A stretch of DNA of 35,889 nucleotides, taken from positions 1-35,889 of the forward strand of contig JAMONP010000045.1 of NCBI GenBank assembly GCA_027065695.1. Direction: 5' to 3'. Below the pieces are notes generated by a model. The model saw only the letters and a program-made list of their open reading frames with translations, was not told where the DNA came from and did no database searches. The translations under genes were made by a program, and so were the position numbers. Of the stretch, positions 16,575 through 25,246 are shown one piece after another (positions within the stretch are counted from its first letter, which is position 1; every line of letters begins with the position of its first letter). This DNA comes from Desulfuromonadales bacterium. Its GTDB lineage: Bacteria > Desulfobacterota > Desulfuromonadia > Desulfuromonadales > BM103.

Positions 16575-16650
16575 TGTCATTCCCGAGGGTGTAATCGGGA
16601 ATCCAGACTTTAGAACCATGGATCCCCGATAGAATCATTCGGGGATGACA
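16575..16650. repeat. Dispersed palindromic repeat after uppP
   Basis: TGTCATTCCCGA at the left and TCGGGGATGACA at the right form an inverted repeat of 12 bases with one mismatch. Inner segments are also symmetrical: TCGGGAATCCA and TGGATCCCCGA. This TCATTCCCG...CGGGGATGA type is a common intergenic repeat in bacterial genomes, as I recall. Lying 55 bases after the uppP stop, its transcript could act as a 3' hairpin, but no clear U-run follows. Confidence 0.65.
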
Positions 16651-16686
16651 GGCATTTTTGTAAAAAAGAAAGCTTGTGCTGAACAG

Positions 16687-16788
16687 TTACATAATTCCAT
16701 AGCCCTCACCACCCAGGTGAACTTTGAGCATGGTGCGGTGAGCGGTGTCGTCATCAACCAGTAAAAGAGTTGTGTCAACCTTGCTCAT
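16687..16788 (-). pseudogene. Truncated response regulator receiver domain
   Basis: The frame starts MSKVDTTLLLVDDDTAHRT, the beginning of a receiver domain with its acidic pair. It stops after 33 codons, at the border with the uppP segment. It lies at the end of the copy-2 kinase remnant and overlaps it, the usual kinase-regulator order. The phosphoacceptor aspartate and everything beyond it are lost. Confidence 0.75.
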
Positions 16789-17326
16789 TGGTACCCCCAT
16801 TTTGCGGCATGACCAGACGGATACAGGTCCCTCGGCCTGCTTCAGTTTCCACCTCAATCCGGCCATGATGCTGTTCAGCAATCTGCTGAACCATCGCCAG
16901 ACCGAGTCCGATGCCATCTTTTCTGGTGGTAAAAAATGGGTCGAACATCTTTGCGCTTTCCTCCGACGACATGCCTTTGCCTGAATCGCGCACCCAGAGT
17001 TGCACTTCATCCATTTGCTGCTTTATACCGAGTTCAATCTCACCACCCGCTGCAGTCGCGACCAGGCTGTTCTGCAGAAGATTGAGCGCACCTGCTGCAG
17101 CAGATCCGCATCGGAGCTCAGAGCGACTTCTGACTCAGGTAACCGCAGATTCAGTTTGATCTGCTGGCTGTCGGCATCAGGTTGTACAAAGGTGATCGCT
17201 CGTTGCGCCAGAGCACTAAGGTCAACCGGTGACAAAGGCAAGAGTTGCGACTAACACCAGACAGGCAAGGATGAATCCGATGGCGGGCAGTGGAAGTTTA
17301 TTCAGGCGTTGCGAGTTAGGGATCAT
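16775..17326 (-). pseudogene. Histidine kinase remnant, copy 2
   Basis: The remnant has the same start (ATG at 17326), membrane segment and internal deletion as copy 1, which removes the sensor and the phosphoacceptor histidine region. It is frameshifted by a two-base insertion after SSDADLLQQ. Unlike copy 1 it keeps the rest of the ATPase domain: VRDSGKGMSSEES, FDPFFTTRKDGIGLGLAMVQQ and a normal C-terminus. It cannot autophosphorylate. Because both copies share the same internal deletion, the duplication came after the deletion, or one copy was converted by the other. Confidence 0.85.
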
Positions 17327-17444
17327 TTTCTTTCCGATGAAAACATATTTTAATCATCCCTGACAGTAACACCTGTACGATTATTTACCTGAGTTGCTGA
17401 TATGTCAAAAAAATAATTACCAGATCGTTTACGTGAACAAACAG
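16981..17444. repeat. Direct repeat, copy 2 (kinase remnant)
   Basis: This is the partner of 14758-15219, in the same orientation. Recombination between the copies would excise or amplify the 1.8-kb uppP segment between them. The right border is near the shared GTGAACAAACA-like sequence, beyond which the two loci are unrelated. Confidence 0.9.
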
Positions 17445-17527
17445 AGCTCAGGTGATCATGCGCTTAAAAATGCGGTTCGTAGCCTTGAATCTATAACGTG
17501 TTGGTGGCTCTGAGTATAGCGACGGGG

Positions 17528-17556
17528 TTGATTTCTGTGGCTGTCAATGATATATA
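17528..17556 (+). promoter_or_regulatory. Candidate sigma-70 promoter of the RND efflux operon
   Basis: TTGATT (17528-17533), a 17-base spacer and TATATA (17551-17556) lie about 80 bases before the tolC-type ATG, in a 190-base gap with no gene. The match is fair. The AT-rich region downstream (AATATTCATATTATT) could hold an operator, but I see no clear dyad. Confidence 0.45.
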
Positions 17557-17635
17557 GTAATATTCATATTATTTACCTGTTCATACTACCAACAAGGGTC
17601 AAGCAAACCGTTGTGGGAAAACTACAGGAGAAACA

Positions 17636-18991
17636 ATGAAAGCAAATCAGTTCTTATTTCTTCTGCTGATCATAATGATCAGTATGCCGAGTTTCGCAGC
17701 CCGTTCGATAATGCCTGAAATCTGGACTGCGCGGCAGGCGATTACCTTTGCCAGGCAGAACAACCCGGATAGCCAGCTTGCACAGCAGCGGATTTATCAA
17801 GCCAACGCCCTGTTGCAGAAAGCCACTGTTAACTTTTATCCACAGGTTGAACTTACAGGCAACTATAGCCAGACCAATAATCCAATGTATTCCTTCGGCA
17901 ACATTCTTAATCAAGGGGAATTTACGCCGGGGATTGACTTTAACGACCCTGGTCGCACTGACAACCTCGAACTGGGTCTTGGTGTGCAGTACCGCTTCTA
18001 CAATGGTGGCCAGGATCTGGCACATAAAAACGCAGCCAAAGCTGGCATCGATCTTTCGGCCGCAGAAAGTGAAGCGATCAGCCTGAAGCTTGAATTTGAG
18101 GTCTTTCGCGGTTTTCAACGCATTGTTGAAAGCGGCAAAGTTATACAAGCCAGAGTAAAGACCTTGGAGGCCATCGACTCCTCGCTTGAGGTTGCGCAGG
18201 CCCGCTATGATGCTGGTGATCTACTTAAACTCGACTTACTAAATCTTCAGGTAGAGAAATCACGAGCCACAGAGAATCTACTTCAGGCACGGCACAACCT
18301 TGTATTGGCCAAAAAGATCTTTCTGACTCTTCTGGGCCTACCCGGCAACGACCTGCAAATTGAGGTTAAAGACGCAGAACCGCCAGCCATGCCAATACAT
18401 CCCAACCCTGGTCAACGCCCTGAGCTGAAGAAATTGACTGCTGCTTTAAGTGCTGCTGAATCACAACTGGCGGCAGCTCATGGCAGCCGCTTGCCTACAG
18501 TCGATGGTTTCGCCCGTTACCAGTATGATCAGGGTACCGTCCTGGGCGGTAACGGCGACTCCTGGTTGGCCGGCGTTAATTTTAACTTCAAGTTGTTCGA
18601 TGGGCATCAATCCGCTGCCGAGATTGCACTCTCCAAGGCACAGCTAGGGGCCTTACGCGCCGAAAAAAAGAAAATGGAGCTGACGCTTGGTCTCGAAGTG
18701 ACCCAAGCTCAGCTGTCCTTGGATCTGGCCAGACAGCGTCAACAGGTCACAGAGAAAAGGGTTGAACAGGCAGTTGAAAGTGAAAAATTAACTCTGGCTC
18801 GATTTCACGCTGGGGTGCTTTTGATTTCCGAACTGATCGATAGCGAGAACCGCTTAACCAATGCCCGGATAAGTAATGTTCTTGCTGTTTCTGCGATACA
18901 GATCGCCATAGCAGAGCTACGACGAGCGGCCGGTTTGCCACAATATGCCGAAGCCTTCACTCAGACCACCAGCATGGAGAACCAGCCATGA
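17636..18991 (+). CDS. TolC-family outer-membrane efflux protein
   Basis: The 451-residue protein has a signal peptide (hydrophobic residues 5-20, cleavage near SFAA). Two outer-membrane efflux repeats with long coiled-coil helices follow, as in TolC/OprM proteins (for example NLELGLGVQYRFYNGG in the first half and WLAGVNFNFKLFDGHQSA in the second). AGGAG precedes the ATG. It forms the outer-membrane channel of the tripartite pump whose adaptor and inner-membrane permease follow, the adaptor starting within its stop codon (ATGA). The family is clear. The exported substrate is unknown; the neighbourhood suggests metals or toxic organics. Confidence 0.9.
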   Translation: MKANQFLFLLLIIMISMPSFAARSIMPEIWTARQAITFARQNNPDSQLAQQRIYQANALLQKATVNFYPQVELTGNYSQTNNPMYSFGNILNQGEFTPGIDFNDPGRTDNLELGLGVQYRFYNGGQDLAHKNAAKAGIDLSAAESEAISLKLEFEVFRGFQRIVESGKVIQARVKTLEAIDSSLEVAQARYDAGDLLKLDLLNLQVEKSRATENLLQARHNLVLAKKIFLTLLGLPGNDLQIEVKDAEPPAMPIHPNPGQRPELKKLTAALSAAESQLAAAHGSRLPTVDGFARYQYDQGTVLGGNGDSWLAGVNFNFKLFDGHQSAAEIALSKAQLGALRAEKKKMELTLGLEVTQAQLSLDLARQRQQVTEKRVEQAVESEKLTLARFHAGVLLISELIDSENRLTNARISNVLAVSAIQIAIAELRRAAGLPQYAEAFTQTTSMENQP

Positions 18992-20031
18992 GACTGAAAA
19001 AATGCTGTTTATTTTTAACCCTTCTGTTGCCGTTGATTGTAGCTGGCTGTAATGATCCGGCGGAAAAACCTGCAGCCCAAAGCCTGCCATCGGTGAGGGT
19101 TCAGGTCGAAACCCTGGCTCTGAATGCGGTGCCCTTTCAGGTAGAACTGGCAGGAACTCTGCGGTCGGTCGAATACGCTACTATTTCGTCACGTGTCTCT
19201 GGCCAGATCGTCAAGCTTCCAGTGCGGATCGGATCAAAGGTTAAAAAGGGTGACTTGCTGGTAAAAATCGCTGCAGCTGAAATTAACGCCAGGGTTCAGC
19301 AGGCCAAAACGCAGCTCGCACAGGCGCAGCGCAATCTAACGCGTGAGACCAAGTTACAGCGGGTCAATGCGTCGACTCGGGAAGAGGTCAAAAGTCTCCA
19401 AGAACAGGTAATGATCCGTGCAGCGGCCTACCGTGAAGCACAGGCTATCCTCGGCTATACGGAGATTAAAGCACCCTTCACAGGCACAGTGACCGATAAA
19501 CAGATCGAAGTAGGTGATCTGGCTTCGCCCGGGGTTCCGTTGCTCAAACTGGAAAATGACACCGCACTTGAAGTCGTGATACAGGTTCCCGAGGCTCTGG
19601 CTCATGATTTAAATCTTGAGACTCGACTAGCATTGACTGTACCGGCGGCCAAATTGGTGATTAAGGCGCAAATCCGAGAAATCTCACCCACGGTTGACCC
19701 GGCATCGCGAACCACTCAAGTCAAGCTAATGCTGCCAGAGGCTCCGGCACTACGGAGCGGGCAGTTTGCCCGAGTTGCCCTGATTGATAACCAGGCAACA
19801 ACATTGATGATTAATAGCAAGGCCCTGAGGAAGAAAGGGCAGTTGCAGCAGGTGTTTGTCGTTGAACAGGGCAAAGCCCGAATGCGGCTGGTTCGAATCG
19901 GTGCGCATTTCGACGGGCAGATCGAAATTCTTTCTGGACTGCAAGCAGGGGATCAGGTGGTGATCGACGCGACCGGAAAACTGCAGGATGGCCAGCCGCT
20001 TGAGATCATAACGGATCGGTCGGCACAATGA
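18988..20031 (+). CDS. RND efflux adaptor (membrane fusion) lipoprotein
   Basis: The 347-residue protein has a lipoprotein signal ending LIVAGC, so C21 is the lipid-bearing residue. It shows the usual adaptor layout. The first half of the lipoyl domain is [19 protein letters not shown] and KGDLLVKI. A helical hairpin spans about residues 95-150, then the second lipoyl half is [15 protein letters not shown], followed by a beta-barrel. It links the inner-membrane permease to the TolC-type channel. The gene overlaps both neighbours by ATGA, so expression of the three parts is coupled. Confidence 0.92.
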   Translation: MRLKKCCLFLTLLLPLIVAGCNDPAEKPAAQSLPSVRVQVETLALNAVPFQVELAGTLRSVEYATISSRVSGQIVKLPVRIGSKVKKGDLLVKIAAAEINARVQQAKTQLAQAQRNLTRETKLQRVNASTREEVKSLQEQVMIRAAAYREAQAILGYTEIKAPFTGTVTDKQIEVGDLASPGVPLLKLENDTALEVVIQVPEALAHDLNLETRLALTVPAAKLVIKAQIREISPTVDPASRTTQVKLMLPEAPALRSGQFARVALIDNQATTLMINSKALRKKGQLQQVFVVEQGKARMRLVRIGAHFDGQIEILSGLQAGDQVVIDATGKLQDGQPLEIITDRSAQ

Positions 20032-23000
20032 ATGAGCCACAGGTTGAAAAATCCGGATCTGCCGGGCGGATAGCCGCGTATTTCATTAATTCGAGGCTAA
20101 CACTGTTAATCGTGATCGTCTCGATGCTGCTCGGCCTGATGGCAATCGTCATGCTGCCACGCGAGGAAGAACCGCAGATCAAGGTGCCGATGATCGATGT
20201 TATGGTCAGTATGCCCGGTGCCACGCCTACCGAGGTTGAACAACAAGTCTCCATTCCGATGGAAAAGCTGCTCTACGAGCTCCCTGGTGTCGAGTATATC
20301 TATTCGACCTCAATGTATGGCCGTGGACTGCTGGTAGTAAGGTTTTATGTCGGTGAAGATTCTGAAGCAGCTATGGTTCGCCTGAACCAGAAACTGGAAG
20401 CCAACTTTGACCGGATCCCGCATGGTGTATCCAAACCGCTGGTCAAGCCGCGTACCATCGATGATGTTCCGATTCTGGCGCTGACCTTCCATGGCGGGGG
20501 TTACGACCATTTTATGCTACGGCGGCTGGCGGCTCAGGTTGACGACGAAATCAAGACTATTGCCAATGTCGCTGAGACCAAATTGATCGGTGGTAGCCGC
20601 AGGCAGGTACGGATTGAGTTCGACCCACTGCTGCTGGCGGCACGTAACTTGACACCAGAGCAGCTGATCCCGGCGATTAAACAGGCTAACAGTCAGGAGT
20701 ACACGGGCAAGATCGAAGCCCTCAACCACCAGATCATGCTGCAGACCGGGCAATTTCTCAGCTCAGCCGCCGAGATCGGCCGGGTTGTTGTTGGTGTTTA
20801 CGACAATCATCCGGTTTATCTCGCCGATGTGGCGCATATAACTGACGGTCCGCAGGAACCGGATACCTACGTATTCTACGGCGATGCTAGCCAGAACGAA
20901 GAAGCGGCAGTGACCCTGTCGGTGGCCAAACGGCCGGGAACCAACGCCATCGATGTCGTCCGTGAGGTCGAGGCCAAAATTGACCTTCTGAAAGGGACTA
21001 TGATCCCGTCAGATATCAAGGTCAGTGTCACGCGTAACTACGGTGAGACCGCAGCCGAAAAAGCGAATGGACTCTTGCTGCACATGGGAATTGCAGTGTT
21101 CGGTGTCGCACTTTTGATCTTCTTCTTCCTCGGTTTTCGTGAGGCACTGGTGGTCTTGCTGGCGATCCCCACGACCCTGGCCCTGACGCTCCTGGTTTTT
21201 TATCTCTACGGCTACACCCTGAATCGTATTACCCTCTTTGCACTGATCTTTTCCATCGGTATCCTGGTTGACGATGCCATTGTAGTGGTGGAAAATATTG
21301 TCCGCCATATGCGCCTGCCTGGGGGACACAGCAAATCAATGGTGACGATTGCTATCGAAGCGGTGGACGAGGTCGGCAACCCGACGATTCTGGCGACCTG
21401 GGCGGTGATCGCTGCGATTCTGCCGATGGCCTTTGTCGGCGGCCTGATGGGCCCTTACATGCGACCGATTCCGATCGGTTCTTCGGCGGCCATGATATTT
21501 TCTCTGCTGATTGCCTTCACTGTCACTCCCTGGGCGGCGATCCGCCTGTTAGCTAAATGCAGAGGAACAAAGGGCGCTGAAGACGCATGCCAATTGGACC
21601 AAGATCATGCTCCAGATGATATTCTGACGCGGCTTTACCATCGGCTCATGGAGCCATTACTTGGTAGTGTTTTCTGGCGCACACTCTTTTTTGCCACTAT
21701 TGTCGCGCTGCTGCTGGGTAGTTTTTCCATGGTCTATTTTGGCCAGGTTAAGGTCAAGATGCTGCCCTTCGACAACAAGAGCGAATTTCAGGTGATTCTC
21801 AACATGCCTGAAGGCTCAACCCTTGAACAAACCAGTCGCGTAGCGCTTGAGATGGCGGCCGTGGTACGCAAAGACCCGACGACAACTGATTACCAGGTCT
21901 ATGTCGGCACAGCGTCGCCATATAATTTCAACGGCCTGGTACGCCATTATTACATGCGCAGCGGACCAGCAGTGGCCGATATCCAGGTCAATCTACTACC
22001 CAAGGGCAAACGTTCTCTACAGAGTCATGATATAGCCGTACGCATGCGACCGGAACTCAGTGAAATTGCACAAAAATACGGAGCCACTGTCGCTGTCGCT
22101 GAAGTCCCGCCCGGACCGCCGGTCCTGGCAACTCTGGTGGCTGAAGTTTATGGCAGCAGCGACGAGCAGCGGGTTAAACTGGCAAAACGGGTCAAGGAGA
22201 TCTTCAACTCCACCGAAGGCGTGGTCGATGTCGACTGGTACCGTGAAACGGAGCGCAAGCGGTTGGTCATCAAGGTCGATAAGGAGAAGGCTGCCCTCAA
22301 TGGTATCAGCGGAGGAGCAATTACCCGCAGCATAAAAATGGCGGCCCAGGGGGTATCAATCGACCTGTTCCACCAACCATCAGACAAGGAGGAGATCGAG
22401 ATTATTCTGCAGTTGCCGGCACGCCTGCGGGCTCGAATCGACGGCCTTCTAAATATTTCTCTACGCTCGACAACTGATCCGCAAGGGCCTCTGGTGCCGT
22501 TGCGTGAATTGGTGACGGTCACTGAGCAGGCGGTTGAGCAACCGATCTACCGCAAGAACTTGAAACCGGTAATCTACGTCACCGGTGATGTCGCCGGCAA
22601 GGTTGAAAGCCCGGTTTATGCCATTTTTGACATGAATAATCAGTTGGCGAAACTCAATGCCAGCGATTTTGGCGGCAGCGATGATTCTATAGAGATCTTC
22701 AATCTTAACCAGCCCTTCAACACTATGGAACCGTCGATCAAGTGGGATGGCGAATGGCACATCACCCTTGAGGTCTTTCGTGATCTTGGTTTGGCCTTTT
22801 GTGTGGTAATGATCCTGATCTATATACTGATGGTCGGCTGGTTTAAAGACTACTTAACGCCACTGGTGGTCATGGCAGCGATCCCCTTCTCACTGATAGG
22901 TATTCTGCCCGCGCACTGGGCTCTGGGAGCTTTCTTTACGGCAACCTCGATGATTGGTTTCATGGCTGGCGCCGGGATTGTGGTCCGCAACTCAATCATC

Positions 23001-23264
23001 CTGGTCGATTTTATCGAACTGCGCATCAGTCACGGTCTGCCGTTGGCCGAAGCCGTGGTAGAAGCCGGAGCCATCCGCTTCCGACCGATGCTGCTGACTG
23101 CTCTGGCCGTGGTAGTCGGTGCCTCAGTTATTCTCGCCGATCCAATCTTCCAGGGCCTGGCGATTTCATTGATGTTTGGCGAGATCGCCTCACTACTGGT
23201 CAGCCGTATGGCGGTACCAGTGCTCTACTACATGCTCAAGAAGCGCAGCACAAACCCCATATAA
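20028..23264 (+). CDS. RND-family efflux permease (AcrB-like)
   Basis: The 1078-residue inner-membrane protein has the RND pattern: one N-terminal membrane helix, a large periplasmic loop, a cluster of helices, and the same again. [22 protein letters not shown] marks the first porter domain. The proton-relay aspartates are in [33 protein letters not shown] is a late helix signature. It uses the proton gradient to drive export through the adaptor and outer channel. I cannot tell from sequence whether it is of the drug or heavy-metal type; the Asp pair is shared by several RND subfamilies. The gene overlaps the adaptor by four bases. Confidence 0.92.
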   Translation: MNEPQVEKSGSAGRIAAYFINSRLTLLIVIVSMLLGLMAIVMLPREEEPQIKVPMIDVMVSMPGATPTEVEQQVSIPMEKLLYELPGVEYIYSTSMYGRGLLVVRFYVGEDSEAAMVRLNQKLEANFDRIPHGVSKPLVKPRTIDDVPILALTFHGGGYDHFMLRRLAAQVDDEIKTIANVAETKLIGGSRRQVRIEFDPLLLAARNLTPEQLIPAIKQANSQEYTGKIEALNHQIMLQTGQFLSSAAEIGRVVVGVYDNHPVYLADVAHITDGPQEPDTYVFYGDASQNEEAAVTLSVAKRPGTNAIDVVREVEAKIDLLKGTMIPSDIKVSVTRNYGETAAEKANGLLLHMGIAVFGVALLIFFFLGFREALVVLLAIPTTLALTLLVFYLYGYTLNRITLFALIFSIGILVDDAIVVVENIVRHMRLPGGHSKSMVTIAIEAVDEVGNPTILATWAVIAAILPMAFVGGLMGPYMRPIPIGSSAAMIFSLLIAFTVTPWAAIRLLAKCRGTKGAEDACQLDQDHAPDDILTRLYHRLMEPLLGSVFWRTLFFATIVALLLGSFSMVYFGQVKVKMLPFDNKSEFQVILNMPEGSTLEQTSRVALEMAAVVRKDPTTTDYQVYVGTASPYNFNGLVRHYYMRSGPAVADIQVNLLPKGKRSLQSHDIAVRMRPELSEIAQKYGATVAVAEVPPGPPVLATLVAEVYGSSDEQRVKLAKRVKEIFNSTEGVVDVDWYRETERKRLVIKVDKEKAALNGISGGAITRSIKMAAQGVSIDLFHQPSDKEEIEIILQLPARLRARIDGLLNISLRSTTDPQGPLVPLRELVTVTEQAVEQPIYRKNLKPVIYVTGDVAGKVESPVYAIFDMNNQLAKLNASDFGGSDDSIEIFNLNQPFNTMEPSIKWDGEWHITLEVFRDLGLAFCVVMILIYILMVGWFKDYLTPLVVMAAIPFSLIGILPAHWALGAFFTATSMIGFMAGAGIVVRNSIILVDFIELRISHGLPLAEAVVEAGAIRFRPMLLTALAVVVGASVILADPIFQGLAISLMFGEIASLLVSRMAVPVLYYMLKKRSTNPI

Positions 23265-23277
23265 GGAGATTTCAACC

Positions 23278-23469
23278 ATGACTATCAACCGCTATCTGCG
23301 CCTGGTTGCAGGTTTTTTCATCATGCTTAGTGTCGCACTGTCTCAGCTTCATTCACCTTACTGGCTCTTCTTCACGGCTTTTGTCGGTCTGAATCTCTTC
23401 CAGAGTGCCTTTACCAACTGGTGTCCGATGATCACTTTGTTACGCAAGTTTGGTGTCAAGGAAGGGTGA
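23278..23469 (+). CDS. DUF2892 small membrane protein
   Basis: The 63-residue protein starts at ATG 23278, with AAGGAG nine bases upstream; a longer frame from 23176 would lie inside the permease gene. It has two hydrophobic segments (LVAGFFIMLSVAL and WLFFTAFVGLNLFQSAF) followed by the conserved NWCPM motif and a basic tail. This is the DUF2892 pattern, also seen as the membrane part of YgaP-type rhodaneses. It lies 13 bases after the permease, so it is probably co-transcribed. Its conserved cysteine may take part in sulfur transfer or metal binding; the function is unknown. Confidence 0.85.
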   Translation: MTINRYLRLVAGFFIMLSVALSQLHSPYWLFFTAFVGLNLFQSAFTNWCPMITLLRKFGVKEG

Positions 23470-23479
23470 TCTCCAGCGG

Positions 23480-23497
23480 TAAATTGTATCCAATTTA
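23480..23497. terminator. Weak AT-rich hairpin between convergent operons
   Basis: TAAATTG and CAATTTA form a perfect seven-base stem with a four-base loop, between the DUF2892 stop and the end of batD. It is low in GC, so termination strength is doubtful, but the position fits a shared terminator. Confidence 0.3.
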
Positions 23498-25246
23498 TTC
23501 AGGCGTTGTGTGCCAGGGATCATCAGGATAAAGCTTCGGTAATTCTGACGTTTTTTGGGTGGCCTGACTCTGACTCCACCCGGCAATACAATCAGCCAAA
23601 GCTTGCCCATCCCAGGACAAATCACCCCCGCCATAAAGACACTGATCAAGGGTGTTGAGCTCTTTCCGCAAAACCGGGTCAGCACTCTTGCATAAATGTT
23701 CATACTCGCTGCCGGGCATATCGGACCACACTATGCGACTCCATAACACCAAGGTTCGCCGTGCCATCTGCGGGTTATGATTTCTGGCCGCCTGAATAAC
23801 CGCCTGACGAGCAGCTTTTTCATCAGGTAGCGATTCTGTTTCTCCAGTGTCGTCAAGAGTTATACGCCGTCGCCGCTGGTACAGTAACACCAGCGTAAAC
23901 AGCCAGCCGAGCGCTAACCCCAGGCTGAGCCAAGGCCAGAAACCGGGTGACAATTCACGTCTGTTAAGTGATGAAGATGCCGCAGGCAGAGAAGTCTCCG
24001 GGGTAATTTTGTCGGGCAATTGAGTCGTTGCCGAAGGTTTTGTTGGTGGAGGCGGGGCTGCCGAAGAAGTAGCTACTGAACTGCCGACAGGCGATACAAC
24101 CTCAAGCTCCATAGCATCCAGATGGGCCTGCTGCCAGCGACCTGTTGTAACATCCCACCAGTCCAGATCAATTGCTGGCAACTGAAAACGTCCGGGTTTG
24201 GTCGGTACCAGAGCGATCTTCTGCTCCAGCACTCCGGTAATGCCTTGGCTGCCCAGCTTATCTTCACGACTCGGCTGGTCGGGGTAACTTTTAAAGCTAT
24301 CGGGAATGGCCGGTTTCAACTCCGGCAACTGTACTGCGGCCACCCCGCTTGCACTCAAGCGCAGGGTGCGGGTCGCCGGTTCACCAACCACCAGCTTCGG
24401 CGGTTGTTGCTGCCAGTCATCTTTCAGCTGCAGTGCGGTTGCCGGTATCCAGGGACGACGCCCCAAGTCTGCAGGCAGCGCTGTCACCTCAACCTGGACA
24501 GGTTGCGAAGTACGGCGCACCCTTTGCCCACGTTGCCCGTAGGGATCGAAGCGCGAGCGGCCACTGGAAATAGTGCCATCGAACTGCAGAGCCGGAATCC
24601 GCAGCTGTCCGCTACCCTGAGGGAAGATCGCGTAATCGCGCTCAAACACCTGGTAGAGCCGGCCGTTGCGACGTGTCTCATAGCTGCGGTCGTCACCCAG
24701 TTTTTTAACCACTGCCTCGACACCGGTTGGCTGGGGTTCACTTAATTGACCGTCAAGCAGATCTACCCTTCGCAGCAGGCGCACTTTGAACAGCAACTGC
24801 CCCTGAGTAATAATTTTCTGCGAACTAACCTCGACCTCGAGAAGTAGAGGTTCATCCACATTACCGCTCTGCACAGAACGATCAGAGACCTCAATCGGTA
24901 ACGGCGTTGAGCAATCTTTGCCAATACAGATCGCCGGAATCATGAGCTCCCCTTGGGAGCGCGGCATCAGAGTCAGGCTGTAAACCACAGAACGGCTGAA
25001 ACTGCCGTTGATGATCTGCATCTGACTGCTTTGCGAGCGGCTGAGAATTTCCCAATCCTGCTGTAAGGGCGTCAAGTCCGGATCATTGTCAGGGCTGCTG
25101 TCGATGCGCAACTGCAGTTGCAGACTTTCATCAATGGCAATCCGATCGCGGTCGGCCACAGCCTGCACGGTAAGTGCCGCAGCCGTGCTCACCCAAAGAG
25201 CCAGGAACAACAGGGACAGAATAAAAGTACGCCAGTTAATTACCAT
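23495..25246 (-). CDS. batD: BatD-family (aerotolerance) membrane-anchored protein
   Basis: The 583-residue protein has a signal peptide (LSLLFLALWVSTAAAL). A long beta-rich extracytoplasmic region follows, with repeats typical of BatD (QNGxF-like segments such as QIINGSFSRSVVYSLTLMP and GSGQLRIPALQFDG). After a Pro/Thr/Ala-rich linker at about 385-430 comes one C-terminal membrane helix (FWPWLSLGLALGWLFTLVLL) and a cytoplasmic tail of about 120 residues. It is the last gene of the leftward moxR-bat operon and overlaps batB/C by seven bases (ATGGTAA). In Bacteroides such genes were linked to oxygen tolerance. The molecular role is unknown; partner binding at the membrane with the VWA proteins is the usual suggestion. 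Confidence 0.88.
   Translation of the reverse strand: MVINWRTFILSLLFLALWVSTAAALTVQAVADRDRIAIDESLQLQLRIDSSPDNDPDLTPLQQDWEILSRSQSSQMQIINGSFSRSVVYSLTLMPRSQGELMIPAICIGKDCSTPLPIEVSDRSVQSGNVDEPLLLEVEVSSQKIITQGQLLFKVRLLRRVDLLDGQLSEPQPTGVEAVVKKLGDDRSYETRRNGRLYQVFERDYAIFPQGSGQLRIPALQFDGTISSGRSRFDPYGQRGQRVRRTSQPVQVEVTALPADLGRRPWIPATALQLKDDWQQQPPKLVVGEPATRTLRLSASGVAAVQLPELKPAIPDSFKSYPDQPSREDKLGSQGITGVLEQKIALVPTKPGRFQLPAIDLDWWDVTTGRWQQAHLDAMELEVVSPVGSSVATSSAAPPPPTKPSATTQLPDKITPETSLPAASSSLNRRELSPGFWPWLSLGLALGWLFTLVLLYQRRRRITLDDTGETESLPDEKAARQAVIQAARNHNPQMARRTLVLWSRIVWSDMPGSEYEHLCKSADPVLRKELNTLDQCLYGGGDLSWDGQALADCIAGWSQSQATQKTSELPKLYPDDPWHTTPE

Noticed and set aside
24122-24745. 207-aa + strand open frame
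   Set aside because: It is antisense to batD, whose frame has a signal peptide, family features and overlap with batB/C.
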